From Chitinophagaceae bacterium (GTDB lineage Bacteria > Bacteroidota > Bacteroidia > Chitinophagales > Chitinophagaceae), in the NCBI GenBank assembly GCA_016699815.1, contig CP065012.1:1922001-1986000 (forward strand): a DNA stretch of 64,000 nucleotides, read 5' to 3'. This document shows, one piece after another, positions 27,117-36,142 of this stretch. Made by a program: the position numbers and the translations under genes. Each line of letters begins with the position of its first letter. The first letter of the stretch is position 1. The notes under the pieces were generated by a model. It made no database searches, was not told where the DNA came from, and worked only from the letters and a program-made list of their open reading frames with translations.

Positions 27117-27551
27117 TTTTTTTTGCTTAACAGGTAATTTTCATTTGTTCTAAAACTGTACTCTTTCCACTCTTGTTTTCTGCTACGGCAGCTAAGGTAG
27201 CAGGTGTAAACTAATCTTATGGATTAAATAGTTATGCACAAAGCCTTTAATACTATGCTTTACCGCTTTATCCACAGAAATTCACAATAAAGTTAGTTTA
27301 TTCACGGGTAACTAACAGGTTAATTCACATCTCCTATGCAATATAATTCGGGCAAGCCTGCTTTTTATTAACAAAATTAAACCACCAAATTTCTTTTTGT
27401 TCACCTGTTGTTTTAAATATTTTTTTTTGGATTGAGTAAAAATTATTTAAAGAGCAAACCAATGCAAATAAAATGACTTTTTGATGCATAAAATTCGTTA
27501 TTCCTACATTTTGCAATACTTTATCTTTGCGGCTTAAACCATTAGTACGGT
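27117..27551. other. dnaB-pheT divergent intergenic region with DnaA-box cluster (candidate oriC)
   Basis: A 435-bp gap with no credible gene. On the plus strand it holds two exact TTATNCACA sites, TTATGCACA (27232-27240) and TTATCCACA (27268-27276). Two sites with one mismatch follow, TTATTCACG (27298-27306) and TAATTCACA (27321-27329), and a weaker AAATTCACA at 27278-27286. All have the same orientation within 98 bp. To the right lies a very AT-rich stretch (about 27360-27480), as expected of an unwinding element. A 6-bp inverted repeat TGCTAC/GTAGCA is at 27181-27202. The pheT promoter is at the right end. DnaA box clustering is seen directly; origin function is inferred. Confidence 0.55.
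27522..27529 (+). promoter_or_regulatory. pheT promoter -7 element
   Basis: TATCTTTG, an exact consensus match, 22 bases before the pheT ATG. Confidence 0.65.
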
Positions 27552-29978
27552 ATGACTATTTCTTATAATTGGCTTTGTAATTATTTACCAGAAAAACCCC
27601 TGCCTGAAGCATTGAGCAAAATTTTAACGGCAATAGGTTTAGAAGTGGAAAGCCTTGAACTAAAAGAAAGCATTAAAGGCGGATTAAAAGGCCTGGTTAC
27701 CGGGGAGGTATTAACCTGTGAAAAACACCCAGACGCAGATAAATTAAAATTAACAACGGTAAACACTGGTAATGGAACTGCATTGCAAATTGTTTGTGGC
27801 GCAGCAAATGTAGCTGCCGGCCAAAAAGTAATTGTAGCAGTTGCCGGCACCTGCATTTATCCTTTAGCCGGTGAACCATTTGTCATAAAAAAAACAAAAA
27901 TACGTGGCATTGTAAGCGAAGGGATGATTTGTGCCGAAGATGAAATTGGGCTTGGGGAAAGCCATGATGGGATTATTGTTTTACCAGCCGGTACCGAAGT
28001 AGGAAAACCTGCAGCAAGTTTATACCACTTAAGCAGCGATTATATTTTTGAAATAGGCCTCACACCCAACCGTATGGATGCCATGAGCCACCTGGGCGTA
28101 GCAAGAGATGTATGCGCTTATTTAACGCACCACAACCGTAAAGAAGTTAAACCAAAACTTCCCTATAACCCATCATTTGCTCCGGATAGTGATGCCACAA
28201 CTATAAGCATTAGCATCGAAAATAATGTAGATTGTAAACGTTATGCCGGCCTTTACCTTCAAAATATTACCGTAGGCGAAAGCCCCGATTGGCTAAAGCA
28301 AAAATTGCAAAGCATCAATGTAAAATCCATTAATAATATTGTGGATATTACCAATTTTATTTTGCATGAAACCGGACAGCCCTTGCATGCTTTTGATGCC
28401 GATAAAATTAACGGCAAATCTATTATTGTAAAAAGCGCCAAAGAAGGCGAAAAATTTATAACGCTTGATGGAAGCGAAAGAAAATTAAAAGCAAATGACC
28501 TGGTGATATGCGATGCACAAGGGCCTTTATGCATTGCCGGTGTATATGGCGGGTTAAATAGCGGCGTAGGCAATAGTACCAAAAATATTTTTTTAGAAAG
28601 CGCCTGGTTCAGCCCTGGAGCAATTAGAAAAACTTCGGTGGTACATGGGTTAAGAACAGATGCTGCAACACGATTTGAAAAAGGAGTAGACATTAGTAAT
28701 ACCGTGTTGGTATTAAAGCGTGCTGCAGAGTTAATAAAACAGGTGAGTGGCGCTACTATTGGTGCGGTAACAGATATTTATCCGCAACCCGTTGAAAATA
28801 CAATTGTGCAATTAAAATACCATTACCTTAAAAAACTCAGCGGTAAAAATTATCATAGCGAAGCTGTAAAAAATATTTTAATGGCATTGGGTTTTGATGT
28901 TTTTAAAGATGCCATTGATGAATTGTGGGTGCAAGTACCTTATCATAAACCTGATATTACACTGCCTGCAGACCTTGTAGAAGAAATTATGCGTATTGAC
29001 GGCCTGGATAATATTGAAATACCCGCTGCAATTACCATCACACCTTCGGCGGAACTTGGCGCAGAAAAAATGGCTTTTAAAGAAAAAACAGCCAACTATT
29101 TAACTGGCCTGGGTTTCAGAGAAATTTTTACCAATAGTATAACAAATAGTCATTATTATACCGCAGCGGAATTGGATACCGCAGTAAAATTAAAAAACAG
29201 TCTTAGCGCCGGATTAGATATCATGCGGCCCTCAATGCTCGAAACCGGCCTTGAAGTAATGGCATATAATATTAACCGAAAAATGCAGCGGTTAAAATTT
29301 TATGAATTTGGAAAAACTTACAGCAGCGCCGAAATGGGAAAGTATACAGAGCGCAACCATTTGGCCTTGTACATTAGCGGCGAACTTGCCGAAACGGGCT
29401 GGCAGCACAAATCCCCAAAAGTGGATTTTTATTACGTAAAAGCGGTTGCAGAAAAAATCATGACGCTTACCGGGGCAAAACGGGTTAGCTACGAACCCGC
29501 TGAGGCGCCTGGCTTTGATGAGTATATTTTAATAAAACAAAAAAATACCGTGTTGGGTAGTGCCGGAAAAATATCGGCAGCAAAAGCAGAAGCGCACCAT
29601 ATAAGCGAAAGTGTTTTTTATGCCGGCGTAAATTGGGATGAAATATTGACGCTTTTGCAAACCAATAAAATTATTTACCGTGCTATACCAAAATTTCCGG
29701 CCGTAGAAAGAGACCTGGCCTTGCTTGTAGATAAGCATATTGCTTATCATGAACTGGAAAAAGCGGTAGCAGAAGCAAATATAAACCGCCTGGTTTCTGT
29801 AAAACTTTTTGATGTGTTTGAAAGTGAAAAACTGGGCAATAATAAAAAATCTATGGCGGTAAACTTTACTTTTTGCGACGAAACAAAAACCCTTACCGAT
29901 GCAGAGGTGGAAGAAATGATGCATCAAATCACTGGCTTGTACGAACAAAAACTCGGCGCCGAAGTAAGGAAAAAATAA
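27552..29978 (+). CDS. pheT: Phenylalanyl-tRNA synthetase beta subunit
   Basis: An 808-residue beta chain of the (alpha-beta)2 enzyme that charges tRNA-Phe. Domain order is complete: N-terminal tRNA-binding/EMAP-like domain (about residues 40-155, VTGEVLTCEKHPDADKLKL), the B3/B4 editing domain (about 215-390), B5 (about 410-480), the catalytic-like core, and the C-terminal ferredoxin-fold anticodon-binding domain beginning near IPKFPAVERDLALLVDK (about residue 711). The alpha subunit gene pheS is not adjacent, which is common in this phylum. A short coiled-coil gene and zapA follow on the same strand. Confidence 0.96.
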   Translation: MTISYNWLCNYLPEKPLPEALSKILTAIGLEVESLELKESIKGGLKGLVTGEVLTCEKHPDADKLKLTTVNTGNGTALQIVCGAANVAAGQKVIVAVAGTCIYPLAGEPFVIKKTKIRGIVSEGMICAEDEIGLGESHDGIIVLPAGTEVGKPAASLYHLSSDYIFEIGLTPNRMDAMSHLGVARDVCAYLTHHNRKEVKPKLPYNPSFAPDSDATTISISIENNVDCKRYAGLYLQNITVGESPDWLKQKLQSINVKSINNIVDITNFILHETGQPLHAFDADKINGKSIIVKSAKEGEKFITLDGSERKLKANDLVICDAQGPLCIAGVYGGLNSGVGNSTKNIFLESAWFSPGAIRKTSVVHGLRTDAATRFEKGVDISNTVLVLKRAAELIKQVSGATIGAVTDIYPQPVENTIVQLKYHYLKKLSGKNYHSEAVKNILMALGFDVFKDAIDELWVQVPYHKPDITLPADLVEEIMRIDGLDNIEIPAAITITPSAELGAEKMAFKEKTANYLTGLGFREIFTNSITNSHYYTAAELDTAVKLKNSLSAGLDIMRPSMLETGLEVMAYNINRKMQRLKFYEFGKTYSSAEMGKYTERNHLALYISGELAETGWQHKSPKVDFYYVKAVAEKIMTLTGAKRVSYEPAEAPGFDEYILIKQKNTVLGSAGKISAAKAEAHHISESVFYAGVNWDEILTLLQTNKIIYRAIPKFPAVERDLALLVDKHIAYHELEKAVAEANINRLVSVKLFDVFESEKLGNNKKSMAVNFTFCDETKTLTDAEVEEMMHQITGLYEQKLGAEVRKK

Positions 29979-30014
29979 AGGATCAATTTTTTTAGATAAC
30001 AGTTTTTTAAAAGA

Positions 30015-30299
30015 ATGACAACACAGGATTATATTAATTCCATTTCTACCAAAGTACAGCAAGTACTAAAGCGCTACGATTCTTTAAAAAAAGAAAACGC
30101 CGTTTTAAAGGAAAATTATGAAAAGCTAAAACTACAGCAGGAAGAATTAAAACAAAGGGTAGATGAAATGCGCCAGCAGGAACTCCTGCTCAAAGCATCG
30201 GCGGCCCCACTCAACCCCGAGGAAAAAAAAGAAATGGTTCAAAAAATAAATAGCTACCTGCGTAATATTGATAAATGTATTTCATTATTGGGTAAATAA
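30015..30299 (+). CDS. Small coiled-coil protein upstream of zapA
   Basis: A 94-residue protein, mostly one coiled coil (about residues 10-60: RYDSLKKENAVLKENYEKLK and following heptads), then a short helical tail (INSYLRNIDKCISLLGK). No signal or membrane segment. It is not assigned to a named family here. Size, coiled coil and the 6-bp spacing to zapA suggest a partner of the cell-division apparatus, loosely analogous to ZapB, but this is inference from position and shape. Confidence 0.7.
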   Translation: MTTQDYINSISTKVQQVLKRYDSLKKENAVLKENYEKLKLQQEELKQRVDEMRQQELLLKASAAPLNPEEKKEMVQKINSYLRNIDKCISLLGK

Positions 30300-30305
30300 T
30301 TTTGT

Positions 30306-30590
30306 ATGGCAGAAATGATACCGCTGAATATTGTAATTGGCGATCGCACTTACCGCATTAAAACGGAAGCTAAAGATGAAGAAGCAGTGAGGCAAACCCT
30401 AAAACTCATCAACGAAAAAATTATTGAGTTCAAAACACAGTTTGCCGGAAAAGATATGCAGGATTATATTGCTATGGTAATTATTTGGTATGCCACACAA
30501 ACCCCGGCAAACCACTCAGCTGCAGCACAAAACAATCAACTTTTAGAAGGCCTTAAAAAACTTGAAGCACAAATAGATAAGTCTTTATAA
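30306..30590 (+). CDS. zapA: Cell division protein ZapA
   Basis: A 94-residue ZapA-family protein (PF05164). The N-terminal beta-hairpin segment IPLNIVIGDRTYRIKT (residues 5-20) and the following helix with VRQTLKLINEKIIEFK match the family. The family cross-links FtsZ filaments at the division ring. It sits 6 bp after the coiled-coil gene and about 190 bp before rny; the zapA-rny order recurs in Bacteroidota. Confidence 0.85.
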   Translation: MAEMIPLNIVIGDRTYRIKTEAKDEEAVRQTLKLINEKIIEFKTQFAGKDMQDYIAMVIIWYATQTPANHSAAAQNNQLLEGLKKLEAQIDKSL

Positions 30591-30689
30591 AACAGACCTT
30601 CCATATTAATAAATTTTTGTATTTGCTGTTAGATTTATTTATTAATATAATAAATTATCGCTATCCCGTTCAAACTTCCTGAAAATTGG

Positions 30690-30697
30690 TATCTTCG
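30690..30697 (+). promoter_or_regulatory. Putative rny promoter
   Basis: TATCTTCG differs from TATCTTTG at one base. It would give a leader of about 85 nt before the rny ATG. An out-of-phase ATG at 30726 opens a 40-codon frame that overlaps the rny start. Confidence 0.5.
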
Positions 30698-30780
30698 CTA
30701 ATAACCATCTCACTCTAAAAATATTATGGGTAAAGATTGGAAGAAATATAATAATAATCAGTTCAAACAACTAATAATCA

Positions 30781-32346
30781 ATGGATTCAACGATAATTTA
30801 TATCATCATCGGTGCAGTGGCCATAGTAGCGGGCATCTTGCTGGGTAAAGTAATTTTTGCCAAAAACACACAAAAAAATATTGAAGAGGCCGAAGCTCAA
30901 TCACAAAAAATAATTACAGAAGGCAGGTCAAAAGCCGAAACTTTCAAAAAAGAAAAAGAACTGGAAGCAAAGGAAAGGTTTGTTCAATTAAAATCAGAAC
31001 ACGACAAAGATGTGCTGCAGCGCAACCAGAAAATTAATGAAGGAGAAAGCCGCATCCGGCAAAAAGAGCAAAGCCTAAATGCCAAAGAAGGCAACCTGGA
31101 AAAGCAACTTAAAGAAAACGATGCCATAAGAGAAAACCTGAACCGGCAAACAGAAATTGTAAACCTTAAGCGTACCGAACTGGAAAAGCACCAGGAAGAA
31201 CATATCCGACGCCTGGAAAAAGTTGCCGGCTTAAGTGCAGAAGATGCCAAAACACAACTTATTGAAAGTTTAAAACAGGAAGCACAAACCCGTGCATTGG
31301 CGCTTCAACAGGAAATTATAGAAGATGCAAAGCAAAAAGCCAATAAAGAAGCCCGTAAAATTGTAATACAAACCATTCAGCGTACCGCAGCAGAGCAGGT
31401 AATTGAAAATACCATTACGGTTTTTAACCTGGAAAGCGATGAAATAAAAGGTTCTATCATTGGGCGTGAAGGCCGCAACATAAGGGCAATTGAAGCAGCA
31501 ACGGGTGTTGACTTAATTGTAGATGATACCCCGGAAGCCATAGTGCTTTCCTCCTTTGATCCTTTGCGAAGGGAAGTTGCCCGCCTATCCTTGCAAAGGC
31601 TGGTATCCGATGGCCGTATACACCCTGCCCGTATTGAAGAAGTGGTGGAAAAAACCCGCCGCCAGCTCGATGACCAGGTGATGGACATTGGAGAAAGAAC
31701 CGTAATAGAACTGGGCATACATGGCCTGCATAAAGAACTGGTAAGAATGGTAGGCCGTATGCGTTTTCGTTCTTCTTACGGCCAAAACCTGTTAATGCAC
31801 AGCCGTGAAACGGCAAATCTTTGTGCAATAATGGCATCGGAACTTGGCTTAAACCCAAAGCTGGCAAAAAGAGCAGGTTTGTTGCACGATATTGGAAAAG
31901 TGCCCGATGAAGAAACCGAACTAAGCCATGCTTTACTGGGTGCAAAACTTGCCGAAAAATATGGAGAAAATCCGGCCGTGGTAAATGCCATTGGCGCTCA
32001 CCACGACGAAATGGAAATGCAATATGTTATTTCACCTATCATACAGGCCTGCGATGCCATAAGCGGTGCAAGGCCTGGGGCAAGGCGAGAAATAATGCAG
32101 CAATACATTCAACGCATTAAAGATTTGGAAAACCTGGCGCTTGCCTATAATGGTGTAGAAAAGGCATACGCTATACAGGCCGGCAGGGAACTGAGGGTAA
32201 TTGTAGAATCAGAAAAAGTGAGTGATGCCGATAGCGATAAACTAAGTTTTGAAATTGCCCAAAAAATACAAACCGAAATGACCTTTCCGGGCCAAATTAA
32301 AGTAACGGTAATACGGGAAAAAAGAGCGGTAAATATAGCACGATAA
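30781..32346 (+). CDS. rny: Ribonuclease Y
   Basis: A 521-residue membrane-anchored endoribonuclease that starts mRNA decay. It has an N-terminal transmembrane helix (residues 4-26), a long coiled coil (about 30-180), a KH RNA-binding domain with GREGRNIRAIEAATGVD near residue 228, and an HD phosphodiesterase domain with the metal-binding HDIGKVPDEE near residue 364. The IRVTVIRE-like C-terminal end (PGQIKVTVIREKRAVN) is typical. Length is standard. A rho-independent terminator follows. Confidence 0.97.
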   Translation: MDSTIIYIIIGAVAIVAGILLGKVIFAKNTQKNIEEAEAQSQKIITEGRSKAETFKKEKELEAKERFVQLKSEHDKDVLQRNQKINEGESRIRQKEQSLNAKEGNLEKQLKENDAIRENLNRQTEIVNLKRTELEKHQEEHIRRLEKVAGLSAEDAKTQLIESLKQEAQTRALALQQEIIEDAKQKANKEARKIVIQTIQRTAAEQVIENTITVFNLESDEIKGSIIGREGRNIRAIEAATGVDLIVDDTPEAIVLSSFDPLRREVARLSLQRLVSDGRIHPARIEEVVEKTRRQLDDQVMDIGERTVIELGIHGLHKELVRMVGRMRFRSSYGQNLLMHSRETANLCAIMASELGLNPKLAKRAGLLHDIGKVPDEETELSHALLGAKLAEKYGENPAVVNAIGAHHDEMEMQYVISPIIQACDAISGARPGARREIMQQYIQRIKDLENLALAYNGVEKAYAIQAGRELRVIVESEKVSDADSDKLSFEIAQKIQTEMTFPGQIKVTVIREKRAVNIAR

Positions 32347-32367
32347 AATTGATGTATTTTTAAAATG

Positions 32368-32396
32368 GCCTTTGTTGAAAAGCAAAGGCTTTTTTA
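32368..32396 (+). terminator. rny terminator
   Basis: Seven-bp stem GCCTTTG (32368-32374) / CAAAGGC (32383-32389) followed by six T, 21 bases after the rny stop. Confidence 0.8.
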
Positions 32397-32449
32397 TTAT
32401 ATGCAATTTGTTGGAACCAATCCTTGATTTTTTGTTTTAATTTTCAGCA

Positions 32450-33475
32450 ATGGAGGAGCCACTATTACAACAATTAGCCACATTTTACCAAAAACCTTTT
32501 GCCAATCCAAAAGTATTTGGAACCGGCTTAATAAACCATACCTGGAAGCTAAGCGCCGGGCAGGATTTGCTTATCATCCAAAAAATTAATACCCATGTTT
32601 TTGAGCATCCCGGATGGATTGATGAAAATTTAAATATGCTTGCTAACTATTTCAGCAAGCATTTTCCAGGCTATTTGTTTACCGCCCCTTTGCAGGGAAA
32701 ATACGGAAATTCGTTATATGAAATTAACAAAAGCTACTACAGGTGTTTTGCTTTTGTAAACAATTCGCATACGGTAGATGTGCTGCAAACCACAAACCAG
32801 GCTTTTGAAGCGGCAGCTCAGTTTGGAAAATTTACTGCATTACTCAATAATTTTGATGCAAACAAATTGCATATTACACTGCCCGATTTTCATAACCTTG
32901 CATTGCGCTACCAGCAATTTGAAAATGCCCTGAACAAGGGTAACCAGGCCCGAAAAGCAGGTGCAAAGGAGGAAATACTCTTTTTAATATCCCAAAAAAA
33001 TATTGTGGAGCGCTGGCAAAATTTTATTGAGCATAAAGAGGCTGGGAAAAGGGTTGCCCACCATGATACTAAAATTTCCAATGTGCTTTTTGATGAAACC
33101 GAAAAAGGGATTTGTGTAATTGATTTGGATACTGTAATGCCGGGTTTTTTTATAAGTGATGTGGGCGATATGCTGCGTACTTATATTTGCCCTGTATCAG
33201 AGGAAGAAAAAGATTTGGATAAAATATTTGTGCGAAATGAATTTATACAGGCAATACAAGATGGATATTTCACCGAAATGAAACAATGCTTATCTCAATT
33301 TGAGCAAGATCATTTTTTGTTTTCCGGCGAATTTTTAATGTATATGCAGGCATTGCGCTTTTTAACTGATTACCTCAATAACGATATTTATTATGGCAAA
33401 AAATATGAAACACATAATTTGCTGAGGGCGCAAAACCAGGTACAATTGTTAAAAGAATTTCAGGTAAATCTTTAA
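32450..33475 (+). CDS. APH/choline-kinase-like phosphotransferase
   Basis: A 341-residue protein kinase-like phosphotransferase (PF01636). The catalytic loop is AHHDTKISNVLF (about residues 203-214; Asp and Asn in the usual HxDxxxxN arrangement), and the metal-binding Asp is in VIDLDTVMPG near residue 227. In Bacteroidota this branch is often annotated as an N-acetylhexosamine or sugar kinase rather than an antibiotic-resistance enzyme; the substrate cannot be decided here. Between the rny terminator and the convergent GH109 gene it appears to be monocistronic. Confidence 0.85.
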   Translation: MEEPLLQQLATFYQKPFANPKVFGTGLINHTWKLSAGQDLLIIQKINTHVFEHPGWIDENLNMLANYFSKHFPGYLFTAPLQGKYGNSLYEINKSYYRCFAFVNNSHTVDVLQTTNQAFEAAAQFGKFTALLNNFDANKLHITLPDFHNLALRYQQFENALNKGNQARKAGAKEEILFLISQKNIVERWQNFIEHKEAGKRVAHHDTKISNVLFDETEKGICVIDLDTVMPGFFISDVGDMLRTYICPVSEEEKDLDKIFVRNEFIQAIQDGYFTEMKQCLSQFEQDHFLFSGEFLMYMQALRFLTDYLNNDIYYGKKYETHNLLRAQNQVQLLKEFQVNL

Positions 33476-33588
33476 GTTTATTTCTGCAAAAGCAATTTAG
33501 TATTAAGATGCAGGTAAAAAATTTTGTCATGAGCAGATCGCCACATTCACTTTTAAAATTCTTTTACAATTTTGCAGTGTAAACTCTT

Positions 33589-34980
33589 TTAATAATCTTC
33601 CTGCCCCACACAAAACAGTGGCTTTCTCGTTTTCCATTTTCCTCTTGTAAAATCGGGTATGGTTTGCAGTTTGCCGCCTTGTGCTATAGATTTTTCACTC
33701 AAAGGTGTAATGGCATACCAGGTAGCCATATCATAAATGTCCAAAGGAAATTCTGCTTTGCGTTTAATACATTCTATAAAAGCATTGTCAATAAACCAAT
33801 CCATACCGCCATGACCGGCCCCTGCAGCATCATTACCGTATTTCACCCAAAGCGGGTGGTCGTATTGCTTCATGTAGCTTTCGGTGTTTTCCCAGCTATG
33901 CGGCTTACTTTTATCTTCAAAATAAATTAATCCGCCGTTTAGTTCGCCTGCATGGGTATCCTGCCAAATGCCATTGGTACCCTGTACTCTAAAGCCCAGG
34001 TTGTATGGCCTTGGCGAAGAAGTGTCGTGGGTTAAAACAATGGTTTCGTTATTGGCGGTTTGAATTTGCGTTGTTACAATATCGCCCAATTTAAAATTTA
34101 CTTTTGCATTGGGATGATCCTTTCCGCCCTTGGGATGGTTTACTATATAGCGGTGCAAACCCCTCGTTTTGGTAGCAATGGAAGATAGTTTGGTGAGCCT
34201 GTTTCCCCGGTTAAGGTCAATCATGGTACCTACAGGGCCTAAACCATGCGTTGGATATAATTCGCCGTTCCGGTCAATAGAATGTTGGGTGCGCCATTTT
34301 GCTTCGCTCATGCCTTTTTCTCCAAACTCCACACCGCTGCCGTAAGGCGTAATGCCATCGTTAAATTTTACGGCACGCAAATCATGCTGGTAACCGCCCT
34401 GCAAGTGTAAAATTTCGCCAAACATACCCAGCTTTACCATATTAAAAACAGCAAGTACATCCCTGCGGTAACAAACGTTTTCCAAAGGCATTACCGGTAT
34501 GCCAGTTTTTTCGCTGGCATTCACCATGTCCCAGCAATCTTTTAAATGGAGAGCTCCGGCAACTTCCACGCCGGGTATTTTTCCGGCATTTAATGCATCT
34601 ATGGTTTGCGGTGCATGCCACTCCCAGGGTGTTGCAATTATTACGGCATCTATATCATCACGCTTCAATAAATTTTTATAATCGTAATTGCCATTGGTAA
34701 ATTCAATGGGTTTTGGTTTGCCAGCTTTTGTAATAATATTTTGCGATGCGGCCATCATTTTTAAATCAGGGTCGGCCATGGCAATAATTTCCACATCCTG
34801 CCTTGCGGCCATGAGGCGCACATGCTCCTGGCCCCTGAGGCCCACACCAATTAAACCTATTCTTACTTTATTGTTTTTTTGAAAAGATAATGCCTGTATG
34901 TTTTCCAGCGATAGTGCTACCGATAAGCCTGCAAGGCCGGTGTTGCGAATAAATTTTCTGCGGTTCATATTGTGTGCCAT
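33589..34980 (-). CDS. GH109-type glycosidase (Gfo/Idh/MocA fold)
   Basis: A 463-residue protein with a twin-arginine-like signal (NRRKFIRNTG followed by a hydrophobic stretch), a Rossmann NAD-binding domain (IGLIGVGLRGQEH near residue 42), and the family segments ATPWEWHAPQTIDA near residue 116 and ENVCYRRDVLAVFNMVK near residue 163. These, with GAGHGGMDWFIDNAFIE near residue 393, match GH109 (alpha-N-acetylgalactosaminidase), which uses bound NAD in an oxidation-elimination mechanism. It is probably exported folded through Tat to the periplasm, acting on GalNAc-containing glycans. Activity on GalNAc is inferred from the family. Confidence 0.87.
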   Translation of the reverse strand: MAHNMNRRKFIRNTGLAGLSVALSLENIQALSFQKNNKVRIGLIGVGLRGQEHVRLMAARQDVEIIAMADPDLKMMAASQNIITKAGKPKPIEFTNGNYDYKNLLKRDDIDAVIIATPWEWHAPQTIDALNAGKIPGVEVAGALHLKDCWDMVNASEKTGIPVMPLENVCYRRDVLAVFNMVKLGMFGEILHLQGGYQHDLRAVKFNDGITPYGSGVEFGEKGMSEAKWRTQHSIDRNGELYPTHGLGPVGTMIDLNRGNRLTKLSSIATKTRGLHRYIVNHPKGGKDHPNAKVNFKLGDIVTTQIQTANNETIVLTHDTSSPRPYNLGFRVQGTNGIWQDTHAGELNGGLIYFEDKSKPHSWENTESYMKQYDHPLWVKYGNDAAGAGHGGMDWFIDNAFIECIKRKAEFPLDIYDMATWYAITPLSEKSIAQGGKLQTIPDFTRGKWKTRKPLFCVGQEDY

Positions 34981-35090
34981 AATCTTATGTTTTAAACTGT
35001 GAATTTAAGCATCATTCCTTAAAATAAAATGGAACTTATAAAAGTTAGGCCAATAGAATAAAAACAACGAATTTTGCAAAAAAAATAGTA

Positions 35091-35408
35091 ATGGCAACAG
35101 ATAATAAACAGCTACAAAATCAATTAAATATTGAAATTTCCGAAGAGGTATCCGAAGGGCAGTATGCCAACCTGGCCATCATTACACATAGCCATGCAGA
35201 ATTTGTTTTTGACTATGTAAATGTAATGCCCGGCACACCCAAGAGCAAGGTAAAAAGCCGAATTATTATGACACCTTTTCATGCAAAAAGATTTATGAAA
35301 GCTATTATTGAAAATGTGCAAAAATTTGAGGCCAGCCATGGCGAAATTAAAGATATGGAAACAGTAGAGCTGCCTTTTAATTTTGGCGGGCCACCTGCAC
35401 AGGCTTAA
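35091..35408 (+). CDS. DUF3467 protein
   Basis: A 105-residue protein of the DUF3467 family: EGQYANLAIITHSHAEFVFD near residue 22 and RIIMTPFHAKRFMKAI near residue 57 are the family core. Small, soluble, function unknown; conserved across Bacteroidota. Its stop overlaps the stop of the convergent aroE by 4 bp. Confidence 0.87.
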   Translation: MATDNKQLQNQLNIEISEEVSEGQYANLAIITHSHAEFVFDYVNVMPGTPKSKVKSRIIMTPFHAKRFMKAIIENVQKFEASHGEIKDMETVELPFNFGGPPAQA

Positions 35409-36142
35409 TCGCTATTCCAAATTCTCCAGTTTTCTTCAGCTTGTATCAACAGCATTTCAAAACCATTTTTGGTGAGGCAACCTTTTGCTTTTCCTTTGGC
35501 TAAAAACTGGGTTTCTGCAGGTTTGTAAATTAAATCGTAAAGCAAGTGTTTTGCGCTAAGCGATGCATAAGGCAAATCGGGAAAATTTGTTTCATTGGGC
35601 AGCATGCCTACAGGCGTACAATTGATGATGATATAATATTCTTCCAGTATAGATTTATTTACCTCATTGTAGCCAATGCAGTTTTTTTCTTTTTTTGATG
35701 TGGATACCAGCAAAAACGGAATGGATAATTGCTTTAAAACATATTGAACTGCCCTGGAAGCGCCACCTGTACCTAATACCAGCGCTTTATTGTGCTGCGG
35801 TTGCAGCAAAGGTTCAAAGGATGTTTTAAAACCCAGCGCATCGGTATTATAACCGCTTAGTTTTTTTCCATTTATTTTGATACAGTTTACAGCGCCTATT
35901 TCTTTTGCAGTAAAGTCTAAATGTGTAAGAAAAGGAATAACGGCCTGCTTATGCGGTATGGTTACTGCAAGCCCTTTTAAATTTTTAATTTGTGCAAGTA
36001 TATCAGGAAAGTTTTCAATTGAGCTTATTGGGAAAAGTTCAAATTCACAATCTGTTAATTTTTCTTTTTCAAATTTTTCGGTAAAATATTTTTTTGAAAA
36101 AGAAACGGATAAAGGGAAACCCAAAAGTCCGTAAACTTTCAT
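35405..36142 (-). CDS. aroE: Shikimate dehydrogenase
   Basis: A 245-residue enzyme that reduces 3-dehydroshikimate to shikimate with NADPH in the chorismate pathway. The N-terminal substrate domain has GFPLSVSFSKKYF (residues 7-19) and TIPHKQAVIPFL near residue 80. The NADP-binding glycine motif is GTGGASRAVQ near residue 124, and NCTPVGMLPN is near residue 173. Slightly short, as in other Bacteroidota AroE. The start codon touches the stop of the upstream phosphosulfolactate synthase gene (shared base at 36142), so the two are cotranscribed. Confidence 0.93.
   Translation of the reverse strand: MKVYGLLGFPLSVSFSKKYFTEKFEKEKLTDCEFELFPISSIENFPDILAQIKNLKGLAVTIPHKQAVIPFLTHLDFTAKEIGAVNCIKINGKKLSGYNTDALGFKTSFEPLLQPQHNKALVLGTGGASRAVQYVLKQLSIPFLLVSTSKKEKNCIGYNEVNKSILEEYYIIINCTPVGMLPNETNFPDLPYASLSAKHLLYDLIYKPAETQFLAKGKAKGCLTKNGFEMLLIQAEENWRIWNSD

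Noticed and set aside
27334..27516. 60-codon minus-strand frame in the dnaB-pheT gap
   Set aside because: Low-complexity, AT-driven translation with no family, promoter or ribosome-binding site; it overlaps the AT-rich part of the candidate origin.
30591..30780. Possible 6S RNA gene between zapA and rny
   Set aside because: 6S RNA lies next to zapA in some bacteria, but this 190-bp gap contains a promoter-like TATCTTCG for rny, and no long closing stem with a central bubble could be found by eye.
32450..33475. Aminoglycoside resistance gene
   Set aside because: The APH fold is shared by many sugar and metabolite kinases; nothing here points to an antibiotic substrate, and there is no mobile or resistance context.
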